Shown one piece after another: positions 5,372 through 7,726 of a stretch of 7,726 nucleotides of DNA; within the stretch, counting starts at the first letter, position 1; the number at the start of each line of letters is the position of its first letter. The translations under genes and the position numbers were made by a program. The notes under the pieces are model-generated. The model searched no databases, had not been told where the DNA came from, and was given only the letters and a program-made list of their open reading frames with translations. Source of the DNA: an uncultured Clostridia bacterium (GTDB lineage: Bacteria > Bacillota_A > Clostridia > Christensenellales > Aristaeellaceae); the NCBI GenBank assembly GCA_945871545.1, contig CAMBWJ010000072.1:1-7726 (forward strand). The letters run 5' to 3'.

Positions 5372-7303
5372 TCACTCCATCTCTGCGCAGCTGGGGAAGA
5401 GATCGGCGTTGGTGTGGGGCAGGAAGCAGGCTGCCATGAACTCGTCCATGTAGCCGGGCGTGGTGCTCAGCTCCACATAGGTCATGCTCTGTGCCAGCTC
5501 CTCCACCTTGTCCCGGGCCTGATCGGACATCACCATGGCGTATGCGCCGCTGAGGGACGAATTGCCGATGTAGGTGAAACGGTCCAGCTCGATGTCCGGG
5601 AACATGCCGATGCGCACGCTGTTGCGCATGTTGATGCCGCTGCCGATGCCGCCTGCGACGTACATGTGCTCCACGCAGGACACGTCCATGTCCAGCGACT
5701 TGAGCAGCGTGCAGATGGCGGAGAAGATCGCGCCCTTCGCGCGGATGAAGTTGTCGATGTCCACGGTGTTGATGGTCACGTTGCGGCCGGTCTCGGACTC
5801 GTCGGCGAAGGCCAGCACGTAGCAGTCGAAGCCGTTTGCATCCTGGGATACGCGGCGGCCCTCCCGGACGAACTGTCCCTTGGCGGAGATGATGCCGCAG
5901 CGGAACAGCTCGGCGATCACGTCGATGATGCCGGAGCCGCACAGGCCGATGGGCTTCTGACCCTTATCGCCGATGATGGAGAAGCTCGGCTCCATGGTCT
6001 CGCGGTCGATGGTGCAGGCTTCGATGGCGCCGTCGGTGGCGCGCATGCCGCAGGAGATGTCGCCGCCCTCAAAGGCGGGGCCCGCGGAGCAGGCGCAGCT
6101 CATCAGGAAGTCCCGGTTGCCGAATACGATCTCGCCGTTGGTGCCCAGGTCGATGAACAGGGACAGTTCGTCCGTGTTCCAGATCATGCTCATCAGCGTG
6201 CCCGCAGTGATGTCGCCGCCCACGTAGGAGCCGATGTTGGGCGCAAGGATCACCCCGGCCTCGCTGTTGGCGGGCAGGCGCACGTCCCGGGCCTTCAGGT
6301 CGTTCCAGCGGAAGAAGGCGGGGATGTAGGGCTCCGTGCGCACCGGATCCGCGTCCGTGCCCACGAAGAGGTGATTCATGGTGGTGTTTGCGGCCACGCA
6401 GATGGACAGCACGCGCTCCTCGGAGACGTTCGCGTCCTGATACATCGCGCGCAGCAGCGGCTGCAGCGTCTCCTTGACGATCGCGTCCTGCAGGCGCTTC
6501 TTTCCGCCGGGTCGGCTGGACTCGATGATGCGGTTGATCACGTCCGCGCCGTAGCGGATCTGGCCGTTTCCGGCGGAGCCCTTCGCCAGCAGCTTGCCGC
6601 TTTCCAGGTCGGTGAGCACGGCGGTGACAGTGGTGGTGCCGATGTCGATGGCCACGCCGCACATGGGGGTCGCATCGTCGGGTGCGGAGACGGTCATGAG
6701 CTGGAAGCGGTCGCCGTCGCGCTTGCCGCAGCAGCGCACGCGGAAGCCGTTCTCGCGCAACGTGGAGGGCAGGTGCACCAGCACGCTGTGGGGGATGGAC
6801 ACGAACTCCACCTCCAGCTCCGCCATCAGCGCGCGCTCCAGGCGCTCGTTGTCGGGCATGGTGTCGTCCAGCGTGGGTTGATCCATGGCGATTTCGACGC
6901 TGACGAAGTCGTTGGTAAAGCTGATTCCGGCCTCGCGGACGCGCTCCTTGGCGGCGTTGAAGATGCGCACCTCCTCGCCGGTGCTCAGATCGGCGGTCTT
7001 CATGCGGGATTTGTAGGCCGAGGCGATGTCGGGAACCTCCACGACCACGTCGGAGATGACGCGGCTGTTGCAGGACAGCCGCCAACCGGCGGCGTAGTCC
7101 TCCTCAGAGATGTGGCGGGTGCGGGGGGAATCCAGCTCGCCCTCTACGAGGCGCACCTTGCACTTGCCGCAGGAGCCGTTGCCGGAGCAGGGCGCGTCGA
7201 TGGCGACGTTGGCCTTGCGCGCGACCTCGAGCAGGTTTTCATTCTCAGCGGCGAAGATCTTACGGTCCTCGCCCTTTTCAAAACGGAAGCTTACCTGATA
7301 CAT
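5372..7303 (-). CDS. RACo-family corrinoid activator: [2Fe-2S] ferredoxin plus ASKHA domain
   Basis: RACo-type proteins use ATP to drive an electron from a [2Fe-2S] cluster onto inactive Co(II) corrinoid proteins, returning them to methyl-accepting Co(I). The 643-residue length is normal. Residues 1-90 form a plant-type ferredoxin with Cys39, 45, 48 and 78 (C-x5-C-x2-C-x29-C; APCSGNGSCGKC). A linker and middle domain span about 91-213. The ASKHA (DUF4445) region begins near 216 with the phosphate-binding AIDIGTTTVTAVL (DIGTTT at 220-225); FIDLGTNGEIVFG, GLCGSGIIDVIAEL and YVAGGIGSGINM follow in family order, and the end has FLPHTNADLFPSC. There is no C-terminal [4Fe-4S] motif, so it is unlike RamA. 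The ATG at 7301-7303 has AAAGGAG seven bases upstream. It leads DUF3786 in a probable operon. Its corrinoid partner is not in the window, so the pathway (acetogenesis, methylamine, methoxyl or other) stays open. Confidence 0.93.
   Translation of the reverse strand: MYQVSFRFEKGEDRKIFAAENENLLEVARKANVAIDAPCSGNGSCGKCKVRLVEGELDSPRTRHISEEDYAAGWRLSCNSRVISDVVVEVPDIASAYKSRMKTADLSTGEEVRIFNAAKERVREAGISFTNDFVSVEIAMDQPTLDDTMPDNERLERALMAELEVEFVSIPHSVLVHLPSTLRENGFRVRCCGKRDGDRFQLMTVSAPDDATPMCGVAIDIGTTTVTAVLTDLESGKLLAKGSAGNGQIRYGADVINRIIESSRPGGKKRLQDAIVKETLQPLLRAMYQDANVSEERVLSICVAANTTMNHLFVGTDADPVRTEPYIPAFFRWNDLKARDVRLPANSEAGVILAPNIGSYVGGDITAGTLMSMIWNTDELSLFIDLGTNGEIVFGNRDFLMSCACSAGPAFEGGDISCGMRATDGAIEACTIDRETMEPSFSIIGDKGQKPIGLCGSGIIDVIAELFRCGIISAKGQFVREGRRVSQDANGFDCYVLAFADESETGRNVTINTVDIDNFIRAKGAIFSAICTLLKSLDMDVSCVEHMYVAGGIGSGINMRNSVRIGMFPDIELDRFTYIGNSSLSGAYAMVMSDQARDKVEELAQSMTYVELSTTPGYMDEFMAACFLPHTNADLFPSCAEME
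5375..5378 (-). promoter_or_regulatory. Ribosome binding site of the DUF3786 gene
   Basis: GGAG on the minus strand lies inside the last codons of the RACo-like gene, directly before its stop at 5372-5374, and nine bases before the ATG at 5365. Its position favours the ATG over the upstream TTG and suggests translational coupling. Confidence 0.6.
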
Positions 7304-7337
7304 GCGTACACTCCTTTGTTGCTATACCTTTGCCTCT

Positions 7338-7366
7338 ATCTTACTACAAATTGACGGAACTGGCAA
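7338..7366 (-). promoter_or_regulatory. Promoter for the RACo-DUF3786 operon
   Basis: On the minus strand TTGCCA (7361-7366, five of six), a 17-base spacer and TAAGAT (7338-7343, four of six) lie 35 to 63 bases before the ATG. No clear terminator separates this from the gene upstream, so read-through is also possible. Confidence 0.55.
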
Positions 7367-7373
7367 GGGCGTT

Positions 7374-7726
7374 TCAGCCCAGGCTGAAGCTGTAGAGCTT
7401 GCCGCTGTCGCCCTGGCGGACGAAGTAGAGGGTGTAGGCGGTGGGGTAGGTCTTGCTCTCCTTGCCGAAGCGGGGGATGTAGTCGAAGCTCACCCGGCAG
7501 GAGAAGCAGTCCTCCGAATAGAGGTAGAAGTCCGACACCACCACGTTCTCGAACGTAGAGCTCTTGGGCTTCTTGCCCAGGGAGCTGTCGAAGCTCTTGA
7601 TGCTCTCGTAGGCGGGGGAGCCCTTCGCACACTTCTTCAACACGCTGTCCTGGCTGGCCTCACGGGTGGAATACTTGGCGATGCGCTTGGCAACCTCCAG
7701 GGCGGACTCTCCGTACAGCGCCTCCA
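7374..7726 (-). CDS. C-terminal part of an unrecognised protein (partial)
   Basis: The frame is open to the window edge, so the start lies outside; a GTG at 7641-7643 is not needed as a start because coding-like sequence continues upstream in frame (EALYGESALEVAKRIAKYST). The visible 116 residues comprise a helical, charged first part and then alternating hydrophobic strands (FENVVVSDFYLYSEDCFSCR; TAYTLYFVRQGDSGKLYSFSLG), which suggests a small alpha+beta domain of the NTF2-like kind. Two cysteines (CFSC) sit close together. No membrane segment or enzyme motif is seen. It is 70 bases upstream of the RACo-like gene on the same strand without a clear terminator between, but the promoter at 7338-7366 argues for separate control. 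Function unknown. Confidence 0.65.
   Translation of the reverse strand, partial: EALYGESALEVAKRIAKYSTREASQDSVLKKCAKGSPAYESIKSFDSSLGKKPKSSTFENVVVSDFYLYSEDCFSCRVSFDYIPRFGKESKTYPTAYTLYFVRQGDSGKLYSFSLG

Noticed and set aside
5156..7354. 732-residue open frame on the plus strand opposite the RACo-like and DUF3786 genes
   Set aside because: It is rich in His, Ala, Val, Gly and Asp with no domain, as expected from the antisense of GC-rich codons. Both minus-strand genes covering it have clear family motifs and ribosome sites.
7367..7380. GGGC/GCCC inverted repeat at the end of the partial gene on the minus strand
   Set aside because: The stem is only 4 bp, lies over the stop codon, and is not followed by a T-run, so it does not support a terminator call.
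1..7726. CRISPR array, tRNA, rRNA, insertion sequence or attachment site
   Set aside because: I saw no regularly spaced direct repeats, no tRNA-like or rRNA sequence, no transposase or integrase motif, and no terminal inverted repeats flanking a gene.

Overview
The window looks like a piece of chromosome from a GC-rich anaerobic member of the Bacillota, probably Clostridia of gut or rumen type. This is inferred from four things. The coding sequence is GC-rich while the promoters are AT-rich with near-consensus sigma-A boxes. The Shine-Dalgarno sequences are strong (AGGAGG, AAAGGAG). Secreted proteins carry zinc ribbons and Thr/Pro linkers. A RACo-type corrinoid-activator gene sits beside a DUF3786 gene. 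No mobile element, CRISPR array, tRNA or rRNA was seen.

Layout. (1) 1-157 (+) is the 3' end of an unrecognised gene that overlaps, tail to tail, a small single-pass membrane protein gene (143-391, -). (2) 392-619 is a divergent control region with a promoter on each strand, a perfect 8-bp inverted repeat between them, and a terminator-like hairpin just before the next gene. (3) 620-1063 (+) encodes an RbsD/FucU-family sugar mutarotase, most like L-fucose mutarotase. A bidirectional terminator separates it from a convergent LysR-type regulator gene (1117-2016, -). (4) 2017-2202 is a second divergent control region: a perfect-consensus promoter for the LysR gene and an extended -10 promoter for the two-gene operon to its right. 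(5) 2203-4639 (+) encodes two exported proteins that share a double zinc-ribbon module just after the signal peptide. The first also carries 26-residue BspA/DUF285-type repeats, a peptidoglycan-binding domain and a C-terminal beta-rich region; the second has an unrecognised C-terminal region. (6) 4674-5365 (-) holds a terminator and a DUF3786 gene, directly downstream of and presumably co-transcribed with (7) a [2Fe-2S]-ASKHA protein gene of the RACo family (5372-7303, -) that has its own promoter. (8) 7374-7726 (-) is the 3' part of an unrecognised gene running off the window.

How the parts fit. RACo proteins reductively reactivate Co(II) corrinoid proteins using ATP, so the RACo/DUF3786 pair points to anaerobic methyl-transfer metabolism, although no corrinoid protein or methyltransferase lies in the window. 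The paired zinc-ribbon proteins are the least understood part: they appear to be exported and cell-wall associated, and they are transcribed away from a LysR-type gene that could control them. The fucU homologue stands alone, with no other fucose gene in view. Most long antisense reading frames here are shadows of the high-GC genes and are not annotated.
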